DNA from: Erythrobacter sp.
GTDB taxonomy: Bacteria; Pseudomonadota; Alphaproteobacteria; Sphingomonadales; Sphingomonadaceae
Reading direction: 5' to 3'
Assembly: GCF_011765465.1 (NCBI RefSeq)
Contig: NZ_CP050265.1
Span: 2,768,425 to 2,832,424, forward strand
DNA length: 64,000 nt
The translations under genes were made by a program, and so were the position numbers. The stretch's first letter is position 1. Each line of letters starts with the position of its first letter. The notes under the pieces are model-generated. The model saw only the letters and a list, made by a program, of their open reading frames with translations. It ran no database searches and was not told the origin of the DNA. This document shows positions 43,517 through 52,488 of this stretch, piece after piece.

Positions 43517-46380
43517 GCCGCCGTCTCGTCGAGCTGCGCGACGACATCGGCGCAGCGCCCGCACAGCGCGCCGTCCTCGGGCACGTCGGGGAGCAGACGC
43601 CAGCAGCGGCCGCACTTGTTGTCGCTGGAGCGGGTCACGGTCACCTCGTCGCCCTGCCCGCGGGTCACTGTCGCGCTGATGAACAGTTCGGCGAGCTGTT
43701 CGTCTGTGATGCCTTCGGGCACGGCGGAGGCGGGGACGGTGACGGCGGCCTCGTTGCTCGACCGGATCACCTTTTCGCGCCGCAGCGGTTCGATCGCTTC
43801 GGTGACTCGTTCGCGCAGCGCGCGCAATTGCTCCCACTTGCCACGGTCGGAGGTGACGCTGGGCACGCTCGGCCATTCGAGCAGGTGGACGCTGCCGCCC
43901 TGCTCGCCGTCCTGCGGGTAGCGGGTGAGCCAGACCTCTTCCGCCGTGTGCACCAGAACCGGCGCGGCGTAGCGCACGAGCGAGTGGAACAATAGGTCGA
44001 GCACGGCGCGATAGGCGTTGCGCGTGTCCGAATCCGGTCCGTCGCAATAGAGCGTGTCCTTGCGGATATCGAAGAAGAAGGCCGAGAGGTCCTCGTTGCA
44101 GAAATCGACCAGCAGGCGGGTGTACGCGTTGAAGTCGTATTCCTCCGCCGCGCGCCGCAGCTTGCCGTCGAGCTCCGACAGCAGCGAGAGGATGTAGACT
44201 TCGAGTTCCGGCAATTCGCCCACGTCGCTGAAATCGCCGATCCACCCGTCGAGCGCGCCGAGCAGGTAGCGGAAGGTGTTGCGCAGGCGGCGATACTGGT
44301 CGCCCACGCCCTTCAGGATTTCGTCCCCGATGCGGTGGTCGGCGGTGAAATCGACGCTGAGCGCCCACAGCCGGATGATGTCCGCGCCGTATTGCTCCAT
44401 GACCTTGAGCGGATCGACCGTGTTGCCGAGGCTCTTCGACATCTTCATGCCCTTGGCGTCCATGGTGAAGCCGTGGGTGAGGATCGCGTCATAGGGCGCG
44501 CGGCCGCGCGTGGCGCAGCTTTCGAGGAGCGAGGACTGGAACCAGCCGCGATGCTGGTCGGAGCCTTCGAGGTAGAGGTTGGCGGGCCACTGGAGGTCGG
44601 GCCACTTGCCGCTTTCGAGGACGAAGGCATGGGTGCAGCCCGAATCGAACCAGACGTCGAGGATGTCCATGACCATCTCGAACTCGTCCGGGTCGTGGTC
44701 GGGGCCGAGGAATTCGGCCTTGCGGCTCTCGTCCCACGCATCGACGCCGCCTTCGCGGATCGCGGCGATGACGCGGGCGTTGACCTCCGGGTCCTGCAGG
44801 TAGGTCCCGTCGGGACGGACGAAGAGCGTGATCGGCACGCCCCAGGCGCGCTGGCGCGAGAGCACCCAGTCGGGCCGGCCTTCGACCATCGAGCCGATCC
44901 GGCGACTGCCGCGCGCGGGGGTGAAGTCGACCCGTTCGATTTCGGACAGGGCGCGCTCACGCAGGGTCCCGCCGCCTTCAAGCGGCTTGTCCATCGGCAC
45001 GAACCATTGCGCGGTGGCGCGGTAGATCACCTTCGCCTTGGAGCGCCACGAATGGGGGTAGGAGTGTTCGTAATCCGCGCTCGCCGAAAGCAGCGCCCCT
45101 GCTTCGCGCAGATCGGAGCAGATCGGCCCGTCGGGGGCATTGAAACCCGCATTGATGACCGCGCGGCGGCGTTCCTTGCCCTCGTCGTCGAGGTCGCCCG
45201 CGCCGAGCCACGGCCAGTCGTCGCGATAGCGCCCGTCGCCCATCACGGCGAAGACCGGGTGGATGTCGGCGGTCTTGCACAGCTCGAAATCGTCCTCGCC
45301 GTGGTCGGGCGCCATGTGGACGAGGCCGGTGCCGGAATCGGTGGTGACGAAGTCGCCCGCGAGCATCGGGCGCGGCGTCGCGTAGAACCCGCCGAGATGG
45401 TGCATCGGGTGGCGGGCGACGGTGCCGGCGAGGTCTGCGCCTTTGAAGCGAAGCTTGGGCTCTTTGAAGATCATGACGCCGCTAGTCGCGGCGCTCGACA
45501 GCCGTTTCTCAACTTCAGCGACGAGGTCGCAAGCAAAGACCAGAAAGTCAGGCTCGTTTACGTTGTCGTTGTCCGAATAGTAGACTTCGAAGAGGCCATA
45601 ATCGATGTCCGGCCCATAGGCCAAAGCCTGGTTCACCGGGATCGTCCACGGCGTCGTCGTCCAGATCACCGCGTGCGCGCCCACCAGTTCGGGGATCGGC
45701 GACTCCACGATCTCGAACGCCACGTCGATCTGGGTCGAGGTGATGTCCTCGTATTCGACCTCCGCCTCGGCCAGCGCGGTCTTTTCGACCGGGGACCACA
45801 TCACCGGCTTCGCGCCGCGATAGAGGTTGCCGGCCTCGGCGAACTTCATCAGCTCGGCGACGATGGTCCCTTCGGCCTCGTAATCCATCGTGAGGTAGGG
45901 GTTTTCCCAGTCGCCCAGGAGGCCGAGCCGCTTCAGCTGCCCGCGCTGCACGTCGACCCAGTGCTGCGCGTAGGCGCGGCATTCGGCGCGGAATTCAGGC
46001 CGGGGGACGTCGTCCTTGTTCAGTTTCTTCTTGCGGTACTGTTCCTCGACCTTCCATTCGATCGGCAGGCCGTGGCAATCCCAGCCGGGAACATAGGGCG
46101 CGTCCTTGCCCATCAGGCTCTGCGAGCGCACCACCATGTCCTTGAGGATATGGTTCAGCGCGTGGCCGATATGCATCTCGCCATTGGCGTAAGGCGGGCC
46201 GTCGTGGAGGATGAACTTCTCGCGGCCCTTCCGCGCCTCGCGCAGTTTCGCGTAGAGGTCGATCTCTTCCCAGCGCGCCTGGATGCCCGGTTCCTTCTGC
46301 GGAAGGCCGGCTTTCATGGGGAAATCGGTTTTGGGGAGGAAAACCGTATCCTTGAGGTCGCGCTTGGTTTGGTCGGTCAT
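43513..46380 (-). CDS. ileS: Isoleucyl-tRNA synthetase
   Basis: 955 residues from ATG 46380; it overlaps the ribF stop by four bases. Class I signatures HIGH-type GEMHIGHALNHILKDMV and KMSKS-type KGMKMSKSLGNTVDP; editing (CP1) domain with WTTTPWTIP; C-terminal zinc-binding Cys pairs CGRCWR and CGRC near the end, as in bacterial-type IleS with the terminal Zn motif. Charges tRNA-Ile; sensitive to mupirocin in this class. Translationally coupled to lspA. Confidence 0.98.
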   Translation of the reverse strand: MTDQTKRDLKDTVFLPKTDFPMKAGLPQKEPGIQARWEEIDLYAKLREARKGREKFILHDGPPYANGEMHIGHALNHILKDMVVRSQSLMGKDAPYVPGWDCHGLPIEWKVEEQYRKKKLNKDDVPRPEFRAECRAYAQHWVDVQRGQLKRLGLLGDWENPYLTMDYEAEGTIVAELMKFAEAGNLYRGAKPVMWSPVEKTALAEAEVEYEDITSTQIDVAFEIVESPIPELVGAHAVIWTTTPWTIPVNQALAYGPDIDYGLFEVYYSDNDNVNEPDFLVFACDLVAEVEKRLSSAATSGVMIFKEPKLRFKGADLAGTVARHPMHHLGGFYATPRPMLAGDFVTTDSGTGLVHMAPDHGEDDFELCKTADIHPVFAVMGDGRYRDDWPWLGAGDLDDEGKERRRAVINAGFNAPDGPICSDLREAGALLSASADYEHSYPHSWRSKAKVIYRATAQWFVPMDKPLEGGGTLRERALSEIERVDFTPARGSRRIGSMVEGRPDWVLSRQRAWGVPITLFVRPDGTYLQDPEVNARVIAAIREGGVDAWDESRKAEFLGPDHDPDEFEMVMDILDVWFDSGCTHAFVLESGKWPDLQWPANLYLEGSDQHRGWFQSSLLESCATRGRAPYDAILTHGFTMDAKGMKMSKSLGNTVDPLKVMEQYGADIIRLWALSVDFTADHRIGDEILKGVGDQYRRLRNTFRYLLGALDGWIGDFSDVGELPELEVYILSLLSELDGKLRRAAEEYDFNAYTRLLVDFCNEDLSAFFFDIRKDTLYCDGPDSDTRNAYRAVLDLLFHSLVRYAAPVLVHTAEEVWLTRYPQDGEQGGSVHLLEWPSVPSVTSDRGKWEQLRALRERVTEAIEPLRREKVIRSSNEAAVTVPASAVPEGITDEQLAELFISATVTRGQGDEVTVTRSSDNKCGRCWRLLPDVPEDGALCGRCADVVAQLDETAA

Positions 46381-47312
46381 GGCGCAAGCGCGCTTAGAAG
46401 CCGCCGCGCCTCGGCGCAATCCTTCTCCATCTGGTCGGTCAGCGCCTCGAGAGTGTCGAACTTCGCCTCGCCGCGCAGGAAGTGGTGGAAGGCGACTTCG
46501 ATCTCCTGCCCGTAGAGATCGCCCGAGAAGTCGAAGAAGTAGGGCTCGAGCAGCTCCTTGGGCGGTTCGAACTGCGGGCGGATGCCGATATTGGCCGCGC
46601 CTTTCAGCACCTCGCCGGTCTGCAGGATCTTCCCCGTCACCGCATAGATCCCGTATTTCGGGCGCAGATACTTGTCGATCGCGAGGTTGGCGGTGGGATA
46701 GCCGATCGTGCGCCCGCGCTTGTCGCCGTGCTCGACGATGCCGCGGATCGCAAAGGGGCGGGTGAGGAGGTCGGCGGCAAGTTGCGGGTCGCCTTCGCGC
46801 AGCGCCTCTCGGATCCGGCTGGAGGAGACGATCCCGTCCTTCTCGACCGCCTCGACCACGCGCGATTCGAGGCCGAGTTCGCCGCCCAGCGAGCGCAGGA
46901 GGTCGACATTGCCCTTCGCGCCCTTGCCGAAGGTGAAATCGCCCCCCGTCACCACGCCATGCGCGCCGAGCCGGTCGATCAGGATGGTGCGGATGAAATC
47001 CTCGGCCGTGGTCCCGGCAAGGTCGGCGTCGAAATGGAACACCAGCATCGCCGTCGCGCCTGCGGCGAGGTAGAGTTCCTGCCGCTGTTCGAGCGTGGTG
47101 AGGCGGAACGGCGGCACGTCGGGCTTGAAGAAGCGCACCGGGTGGGGGTCGAAGGTCGCGATGATCGAAGGCCGGCCCTCCGCGTGCGCCCAGCGGATCG
47201 CCTCGCCCGCGACCGCCTGATGGCCGCGGTGGAAGCCGTCGAAATTGCCGAGCGCGATCACCGCGCCGCGCAAGGGTGCGGGGACGGGATCGCGGTGATC
47301 GAGCCAGCGCAT
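46377..47312 (-). CDS. ribF: Bifunctional riboflavin kinase / FAD synthetase
   Basis: 311 residues. FAD-synthetase half with LGNFDGFHRGHQAV (HxGH-type GFHRGH) and TFDPHPVRFF; the ISSSRIRE-like SSSRIREAL motif near residue 165; riboflavin kinase half with GDKRGRTIGYPTANL and the PFFDF-like YFFDFSGDLYGQEIEV. Makes FMN and FAD. ATG overlaps the folA stop by one base (TGATG), and its stop overlaps ileS. Confidence 0.96.
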   Translation of the reverse strand: MRWLDHRDPVPAPLRGAVIALGNFDGFHRGHQAVAGEAIRWAHAEGRPSIIATFDPHPVRFFKPDVPPFRLTTLEQRQELYLAAGATAMLVFHFDADLAGTTAEDFIRTILIDRLGAHGVVTGGDFTFGKGAKGNVDLLRSLGGELGLESRVVEAVEKDGIVSSSRIREALREGDPQLAADLLTRPFAIRGIVEHGDKRGRTIGYPTANLAIDKYLRPKYGIYAVTGKILQTGEVLKGAANIGIRPQFEPPKELLEPYFFDFSGDLYGQEIEVAFHHFLRGEAKFDTLEALTDQMEKDCAEARRLLSALAP

Positions 47313-47818
47313 CAGGAGGTTCCCCTTTCGGCGCGCTCATAGGTCAGGAAGGCGTAGGCGGGAAGGTCACCTTGAGCCGGATGCTCTTCGCGGTGGACGA
47401 CTTCCCAGCCCGCGCCGGGCGCGGACATGAAGGTGTCGCCGTCGAATTCGGCGTGGATCTGGGTCAGTTCGATCCGGTCGGCATGGTCCATGAACACGTC
47501 ATAGATCGCCGCCCCGCCGATCACCGCGATCGCTTCGGGATCGTCCTTGTGGGCGAGGGCCAGTGCGTCTTCGACCGACGGTGCGACCTCGGCGCCTTCG
47601 CTGTCCCACCGCTCGCGCCGGGTGAGGACGATGTGGCGGCGCCCCGGCAGCAGGCCCGGCAGGCTCTCGAAGGTCTTGCGCCCCATGATCATCGGCTTGC
47701 CCATGGTGAGCGCCTTGAACCGCTTGAGATCGGCGGGCAGGTGCCAGGGCAGGCTGCCGTCCCGGCCGATCGCGCCGTTTTCGGCGCGCGCATAGATCAG
47801 GACCACCGGAGCGCTCAC
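47312..47818 (-). CDS. folA: Dihydrofolate reductase
   Basis: 168 residues from a GTG that overlaps the purK stop by four bases. Typical DHFR features: ENGAIGRDGSLPWHLPADLKRFKALTMGKPMIMGRKTFESLPGLLPGRRHIVLTR, AVIGGAAIYDVF and the C-terminal Tyr/Phe region. Provides tetrahydrofolate for purines and formyl transfer; trimethoprim target in the family. Part of the eight-gene overlapping operon. Confidence 0.96.
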   Translation of the reverse strand: MSAPVVLIYARAENGAIGRDGSLPWHLPADLKRFKALTMGKPMIMGRKTFESLPGLLPGRRHIVLTRRERWDSEGAEVAPSVEDALALAHKDDPEAIAVIGGAAIYDVFMDHADRIELTQIHAEFDGDTFMSAPGAGWEVVHREEHPAQGDLPAYAFLTYERAERGTS

Positions 47819-48897
47819 GGAAGGCGCGCGCCCACCCGCGTGACGTGGCCCATCTTGCGCCCCTCGCGCGCCTCGCACTTGCCGTAGAGGTGGAGGTGCG
47901 GCTCGCCTTCCTCGGCGAGGATTTCGTGCGCAGCGAGCGCCTGCTCTCCGACGATGTTGCGCATATCGATGCTGGCGAAGCGCGTCGCGGTCTCTCCCAG
48001 CGGCAGGCCGCAGATCGCGCGGACGTGGTTCTCGAACTGGCTCGTGGCCGCGCCCTCGATCGTCCAATGGCCCGAATTGTGGACCCGCGGGGCCATTTCG
48101 TTGAAGACCGGCCCGTTTTTCGTGGCGAAGAATTCGAGCGTGAGGACGCCGACATAGGCGAGCGCGTCCGCGACCTTGCCGGCCAGTTCGCGCGCGGCTT
48201 CGACCTGCTCTTCGACAATCGCCGGGGCAGGCAGGACCGACTGCACCAGCATCCCGCCTTCGTGGGTGTTGGCGGTCGAATCCCAGAACCGGATCTCGCC
48301 GTCCGCCGCGCGCACGAGGATGACCGAGAATTCCGCCTCGAAATCGACGAAGCCTTCATAGATGCACGTCCGCCCCGGAAAGCGCACGCCCTGCGCCTCG
48401 CTTCCGCCCTGCACGCGCCACTGACCCTTGCCGTCATAGCCGTCGCGCGCGGTCTTGAGGATGCCGGGCGTGCCGATGCGGTCGAGCGCACCGGCGAAAT
48501 CCTCGTCGCTTTCCACCCGCAGGTGCGGCGCGGCGCGGCCGCCGAGATCCTCGACGAAACGCTTTTCCGCGAGCCGGTCCTGCGCCACTTCGAGCGCGCG
48601 GGGCGCGCAGGCGAGACGCGCCGCCGGGATGCGCTCGACCGCCGACACGGGGACGTTCTCGAACTCCCATGTCACGACATCGCACTTCGCGGCGAAGGCC
48701 GAGAGAGCCTCGCGGTCGGCCCAGTGGTTCTCGAAGAAATCGGCGCAGGCGTCGGCCGCGACATTATCGCCTGCCGGCGCGTATCCGATGCAGCGATAGC
48801 CGAGCTGCATCGCGGACATCGCCATCATCCGGCCGAGCTGCCCGCCTCCGAAGATGCCGATGGTCGAGCCGGGGGGGAGGGGGGCGCTTTCCGCCAT
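47815..48897 (-). CDS. purK: N5-carboxyaminoimidazole ribonucleotide synthase
   Basis: 360 residues from ATG 48897, which overlaps the purE stop by one base. ATP-grasp enzyme with GIFGGGQLGRMMA at the N-terminus, KTARDGYDGKGQWRV, FVDFEAEFSVILVRA, and NEMAPRVHNSGHWTIEGAATSQFENH near the C-terminus. Converts AIR plus bicarbonate to N5-CAIR in purine synthesis. Confidence 0.96.
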   Translation of the reverse strand: MAESAPLPPGSTIGIFGGGQLGRMMAMSAMQLGYRCIGYAPAGDNVAADACADFFENHWADREALSAFAAKCDVVTWEFENVPVSAVERIPAARLACAPRALEVAQDRLAEKRFVEDLGGRAAPHLRVESDEDFAGALDRIGTPGILKTARDGYDGKGQWRVQGGSEAQGVRFPGRTCIYEGFVDFEAEFSVILVRAADGEIRFWDSTANTHEGGMLVQSVLPAPAIVEEQVEAARELAGKVADALAYVGVLTLEFFATKNGPVFNEMAPRVHNSGHWTIEGAATSQFENHVRAICGLPLGETATRFASIDMRNIVGEQALAAHEILAEEGEPHLHLYGKCEAREGRKMGHVTRVGARLP

Positions 48898-49391
48898 CAG
48901 TCCTGCGGCACCTCGCCCACGGCGGCGCTGCGCGCGGCGCGCCAGTCCTGCAGCCGTTCGGACAGGTCCTCGTCCTTCAATGCGAGTATCGCCGCAGCCA
49001 TCAGCCCCGCATTTGTCGCTCCGGCCTCTCCGATGGCGAGCGTGCCGACCGGAACCCCGGCGGGCATCTGGGCGATCGAAAGCAGGCTGTCCATGCCATT
49101 GAGCGCGCGCGACTGCACCGGCACGCCGAGCACAGGCAGGTGCGTCATGCTTGCGATCATGCCCGGCAGGTGCGCCGCCCCGCCCGCGCCCGCGATGATG
49201 ACGTCGAAGCCTTCGCCCTCCGCACCTTTCGCAAAGGCGCTCATCCGGTCGGGCGTGCGGTGGGCGGAAACGATCCGCGCCTCGTGTGCGACCTCGAGCT
49301 CTTCGAGCACTTCGGCGGCGCATTTCATGGTCGGCCAGTCCGACTGGCTGCCCATCACGATCGCGACCTTGCCCCCCGTCTGCGCTGCCAT
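48897..49391 (-). CDS. purE: N5-carboxyaminoimidazole ribonucleotide mutase
   Basis: 164 residues. Class I PurE motifs: [63 protein letters not shown] and [31 protein letters not shown]. Converts N5-CAIR to CAIR. Both its ends overlap neighbours by one base (TGATG). Confidence 0.97.
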   Translation of the reverse strand: MAAQTGGKVAIVMGSQSDWPTMKCAAEVLEELEVAHEARIVSAHRTPDRMSAFAKGAEGEGFDVIIAGAGGAAHLPGMIASMTHLPVLGVPVQSRALNGMDSLLSIAQMPAGVPVGTLAIGEAGATNAGLMAAAILALKDEDLSERLQDWRAARSAAVGEVPQD

Positions 49392-50077
49392 CAGCTGTCC
49401 TTCAGGTAGTAGCGTTCGCCGGGCACCATGTCCTCGTCGAAGTCATAGACGATCGGCTCGCCGGTCGGAATTTCGAGCCCGGTGATGTCATCGTCGGAGA
49501 TGTTCGAGAGGTGCTTGACGAGCGCGCGCAGCGAGTTGCCGTGGGCGGAAATGATGACCGTCTCCCCGCTTGCAAGGACGGGCAGGATGTCGCTTTCCCA
49601 ATAGGGCAGCACCCTTTCGATCGTGAGCTTGAGGCTTTCGGTGTAGGGCACGTCGATCCCGGCATAGCGATCATCCGCGCCCGGATCGAACTCGCTGCCC
49701 GGCTCCATTTCGGGCGGCGGCACGTCGAAGCTGCGGCGCCAGATATGGACCTGCTCGTCGCCGTGCTTGTCGCGGGTTTCCTGCTTGTCGAGCCCGGTCA
49801 GCCCACCGTAGTGCCGTTCGTTGAGCCGCCAGTCCTTGACCTCGGGAATCCAGAGCCGCCCGGCGTATTCCAGCGCGAGGTGCAAGGTCTTGATCGCGCG
49901 AGTCTGGAGCGAGGTGAAGGCGCGGGTCGGAAGCACGCCCTTTTCGCGCATCAGCCGGCCGGCTGCCTTCGCTTCCTCGACGCCCTTCTCGGTGAGGTCG
50001 ACGTCCCACCACCCGGTGAAGCGGTTCTCGAGGTTCCACTGGCTCTGGCCGTGGCGCACTAGGATCAGCTTGGGCAC
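49391..50077 (-). CDS. gpmA: 2,3-bisphosphoglycerate-dependent phosphoglycerate mutase
   Basis: 228 residues from a GTG ([35 protein letters not shown]). Phosphohistidine motif RHGQSxWN, the Glu region [17 protein letters not shown] and the second His in [15 protein letters not shown]. Interconverts 2- and 3-phosphoglycerate. First gene of the eight-gene overlapping chain (gpmA-purE-purK-folA-ribF-ileS-lspA-DUF3035). Confidence 0.96.
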   Translation of the reverse strand: MPKLILVRHGQSQWNLENRFTGWWDVDLTEKGVEEAKAAGRLMREKGVLPTRAFTSLQTRAIKTLHLALEYAGRLWIPEVKDWRLNERHYGGLTGLDKQETRDKHGDEQVHIWRRSFDVPPPEMEPGSEFDPGADDRYAGIDVPYTESLKLTIERVLPYWESDILPVLASGETVIISAHGNSLRALVKHLSNISDDDITGLEIPTGEPIVYDFDEDMVPGERYYLKDS

Positions 50078-50116
50078 GGAAACTCTTGCTCCTGTCTCGT
50101 CGGGGAGCGCGTGTGG

Positions 50117-50278
50117 TTAGCTTTGCGCGTCCGGCTTGGAAAGCCCGTTGTCGCGCGATTCGCTCGCCGGTTCGGCCGATTGCGCGCGGGCTTGCGCCTT
50201 TCGCCGCCGCAGGTTCTCGCGCAGCTTGGCCGCCAGGCGCTCCTCACGCGACATATTCTTGCGCGTTTCTTCACTCAT
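50117..50278 (-). CDS. Small basic hypothetical protein
   Basis: 53 residues from ATG 50278 (MSEETRKNMSREERLAAKLRENLRRRKAQARAQ), an in-frame ATG 12 codons earlier is less likely. Highly charged single helix in the first half, disordered Ser/Ala-rich second half. Such short proteins are common in sphingomonad genomes and have no known function. Lies 39 bases upstream of gpmA on the same strand and divergent from tRNA-Thr. Confidence 0.72.
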   Translation of the reverse strand: MSEETRKNMSREERLAAKLRENLRRRKAQARAQSAEPASESRDNGLSKPDAQS

Positions 50279-50355
50279 GCCTAACGCCTTGGCTTTAGGA
50301 GCGTCCGGGTTCAAGCCCTGCGCTCAAACAGCGAAGCGATAGCGCAACAAGAGCG

Positions 50356-50384
50356 TTGACAATGTGTGTCCGCGCGACAATAGC
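50356..50384 (+). promoter_or_regulatory. Probable promoter of tRNA-Thr
   Basis: Consensus TTGACA, 17-base spacer, then AATAGC as a weak -10. Expected start about 24 bases before the mature tRNA 5' end. Confidence 0.5.
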
Positions 50385-50414
50385 GCGCGCCTGCCCGCAA
50401 CCGGCAATGGTTAC

Positions 50415-50489
50415 GCTGCTGTAGCTCAGTGGTAGAGCGCACCCTTGGTAAGGGTGAGGCCGGGAGTTCAATCCTCCCCAGCAGCACCA
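50415..50489 (+). tRNA. tRNA-Thr (anticodon GGT)
   Basis: 75 bases including an encoded CCA. Acceptor GCTGCTG pairs with CAGCAGC; D-arm region TAGCTCAGTGGTAGAGC; anticodon stem CACCC/GGGTG around loop TTGGTAA, giving anticodon GGT; T-arm GGGAGTTCAATCCTCCC. Reads threonine codons ACC and ACU. tRNA 3' ends are common integration sites, but no integrase adjoins this one; the catabolic region begins just downstream. Confidence 0.97.
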
Positions 50490-50722
50490 TATTTTCTTTC
50501 TGCGCTTACCCATCCGGGCGAGCATCCTCGGCGCGGTTCCTCCATTTCGCTTCGCTCCATTCCGGGCGCCTGCGGGCGGCCGGTCGGCCTTGCGGTCGCT
50601 GCGCGACCGTTCGAGCCGGGCGACGCATCACTTTTCTTCGCCCCCACACTTTTGACGATACGCCCGGCACGCGGGCTTCGCTATCCCATCGGCAATCATT
50701 CACCGCATGGGAGAGGTGCGCC

Positions 50723-51487
50723 ATGGATCTGGGACTCAAGGGCAAGAAAGTCATCATGAACGGCGGGGCGCACGGGCTCGGCCTTGCCTCCTTGAAGCTG
50801 TTCGCCGCCGAGGGCGCGGATGTCGCCTTTTTCAGCCGTAAGGAAGACAAGATCGAGGCCGCCAAGGCCGCGATCGACGCCGCCGGGCCGGGCAAGGTCT
50901 TCGCCGAGGTCTTCGACATGAACGACGGGCCCGATGCCTACAAGGCGTGGCTCGAGAAGGCCGCGAAGGAGCTGGGCGGCTGCGACATCTTCATCCATAC
51001 CGCCTCCTCCTCGGGCACGGGCGGGACCGGCGACTGGCAGGCGACGCTCGACATGGACATCATGGGCGCGGTCAACGGGGTCGAGACGCTCACCCCCATG
51101 CTGGCCGAATCGGATGCCGGGTCGATTCTTTTCATGAGCTCGACCGCCGCGCTCGAGACCTTCATCGCCCCGCAGGCGTTCAACGCGATGAAGGCCGCGC
51201 TCATCACCTACGGCTCGCAGCTTTCGCAGGCGCTCGCGCCGCAGGGCATCCGGGTCAACACCGTCTCGCCCGGCGCGATCTATTACGAGGGCGGCAACTG
51301 GGAAGCGATCAAGGGCATGATGCCCGAGCTTTACGAAGGCACGCTCGCCAAGATGCCGATGGGCCGGTTCGGCAATGACGAGGAGGTTGCCAAGGCGATC
51401 GTCTTTGTCGCCAGCCCTGCCGTGCCCTACATGACCGGCGCGAACGTGGTGGTCGACGGCGGCTTTACCCAGCGCGTCCAGTTCTAA
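50723..51487 (+). CDS. SDR-family protein with Phe in place of catalytic Tyr
   Basis: 254 residues from ATG 50723 with GAGAGG upstream. Classical SDR cofactor motif GGAHGLG at residues 14-20, central HTASSSGTG where NNAG is usual, and VVVDGGFTQ at the end. The catalytic Ser140 (MSSTAAL) is present, but the YxxxK site reads FNAMK (Phe153, Lys157). The NNAG equivalent is also altered. Thus it may be a non-canonical dehydrogenase, a hydratase-like enzyme or a binding protein. It begins the operon SDR-E1alpha-E1beta-lipoyl domain, 31 bases before the E1-alpha gene. Confidence 0.85.
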   Translation: MDLGLKGKKVIMNGGAHGLGLASLKLFAAEGADVAFFSRKEDKIEAAKAAIDAAGPGKVFAEVFDMNDGPDAYKAWLEKAAKELGGCDIFIHTASSSGTGGTGDWQATLDMDIMGAVNGVETLTPMLAESDAGSILFMSSTAALETFIAPQAFNAMKAALITYGSQLSQALAPQGIRVNTVSPGAIYYEGGNWEAIKGMMPELYEGTLAKMPMGRFGNDEEVAKAIVFVASPAVPYMTGANVVVDGGFTQRVQF

Positions 51488-51518
51488 GCTCCCCAAACAA
51501 CAGGAAGGCTCGTCCCCC

Positions 51519-52487
51519 ATGGCCGAAATCGACCGCGACAAGCTGCTCGACATCTACACCCGCACGATGAAGGTGAACCGCACCGACGAGAAGTTCCGCG
51601 AGCTTCTCATGCAAGGCAAGGTCGCCGTCATGTATTACTGCGTGCGCGGACAGGAGCTCGTCTCCGCCGCCGCCATGGCCGCGCTCGAGCCGCAAGACTA
51701 TGTCGTGTGCACCTATCGCGGGCAGGGCGAACAGACCGCCAAGGGCATCCCGATGGAGAAGTGGTGGGGCGAATGCCTCGGCAAGGCGACCGGCACCTGC
51801 AAGGGCAAGGGCGGGACCATGCACATCACCGATCCGGACACCGGCATCATGGTGACCACCGGCGTGGTGGGAAGCGGCATCCCAATCGCCAACGGGCTTG
51901 CCATGGCGAGCCAGAACAATGGCGACGGGCGCGTGACGCTGGTCAGCTTCGGCGACGGGGCGGCCAATATCGGCGGCTTCCACGAAGCGATGAACATGGC
52001 CCAGCTCTACAAGCTGCCGGTCGTCTTCCTGTGCCAGAACAACCGCTATGGCGAACACACCGCCTATGCCGACCACACCGACAGCCCGACCATCGCCGAG
52101 CGTGCGGCGGGTTACGGCATGAAGGGCGTGCGGGTCGACGGCAACGACGTGAACGCGGTCTATCCGGCGGTCAAGGAAGCGGTCGACCGGGCCCGCGCGG
52201 GCGAAGGCCCGACGCTGGTCGAGGCGATGTGCTACCGCATGATGGGCCACTTCTTCGGTTCGGACTTCAGCTATATGCCGCCCGAACACATCGAGGAGAT
52301 GAAGAAGGAGGACCCGCTGCCCAAATTGAGGAAGGTGATGCTCGAACGCCAGTTCACCGAGGAGGAGCTCGACAAGATCGTGGCGGACATCGACGCCGAG
52401 ATCGACGCCGCGGTCCAGCACGCGCTCGACGCGCCGCTGCCGGACACCGATGAAATCTACAAGGACGTGCTCGAGGAGGTGAACTGA
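51519..52487 (+). CDS. Thiamine-pyrophosphate-dependent dehydrogenase E1 component, alpha subunit (acetoin/2-oxoacid type)
   Basis: 322 residues. ThDP motif GDGAANIGGFHEAMNMAQLYKLPVVFLCQNN (GDG-x(n)-NN) around residues 145-175; YRGQGEQTAKGIP and GGTMHITDPDTGIMVTTGVVGSGIPIANGLA are typical of the AcoA/PdhA family. In AcoA-like enzymes the substrate can be acetoin or other 2-oxo or hydroxyketone compounds. The next two genes supply E1-beta and a lipoyl carrier. Substrate unknown here. Confidence 0.93.
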   Translation: MAEIDRDKLLDIYTRTMKVNRTDEKFRELLMQGKVAVMYYCVRGQELVSAAAMAALEPQDYVVCTYRGQGEQTAKGIPMEKWWGECLGKATGTCKGKGGTMHITDPDTGIMVTTGVVGSGIPIANGLAMASQNNGDGRVTLVSFGDGAANIGGFHEAMNMAQLYKLPVVFLCQNNRYGEHTAYADHTDSPTIAERAAGYGMKGVRVDGNDVNAVYPAVKEAVDRARAGEGPTLVEAMCYRMMGHFFGSDFSYMPPEHIEEMKKEDPLPKLRKVMLERQFTEEELDKIVADIDAEIDAAVQHALDAPLPDTDEIYKDVLEEVN

Positions 52488-52488
52488 G

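Noticed and set aside
44335..46515. 726-codon plus-strand frame opposite ileS
   Set aside because: Antisense shadow of ileS with His/Asp/Val-rich composition and no domain.
43513..47340. Single minus-strand frame covering ribF and ileS regions, possible fusion
   Set aside because: The two proteins are in different frames; ileS starts at 46380 and the upstream part is a shifted shadow of ribF.
50415..50489. tRNA-Thr as attachment site of a genomic island on its right
   Set aside because: No integrase adjoins the tRNA, and no repeat of its 3' end was recognised downstream in the window.
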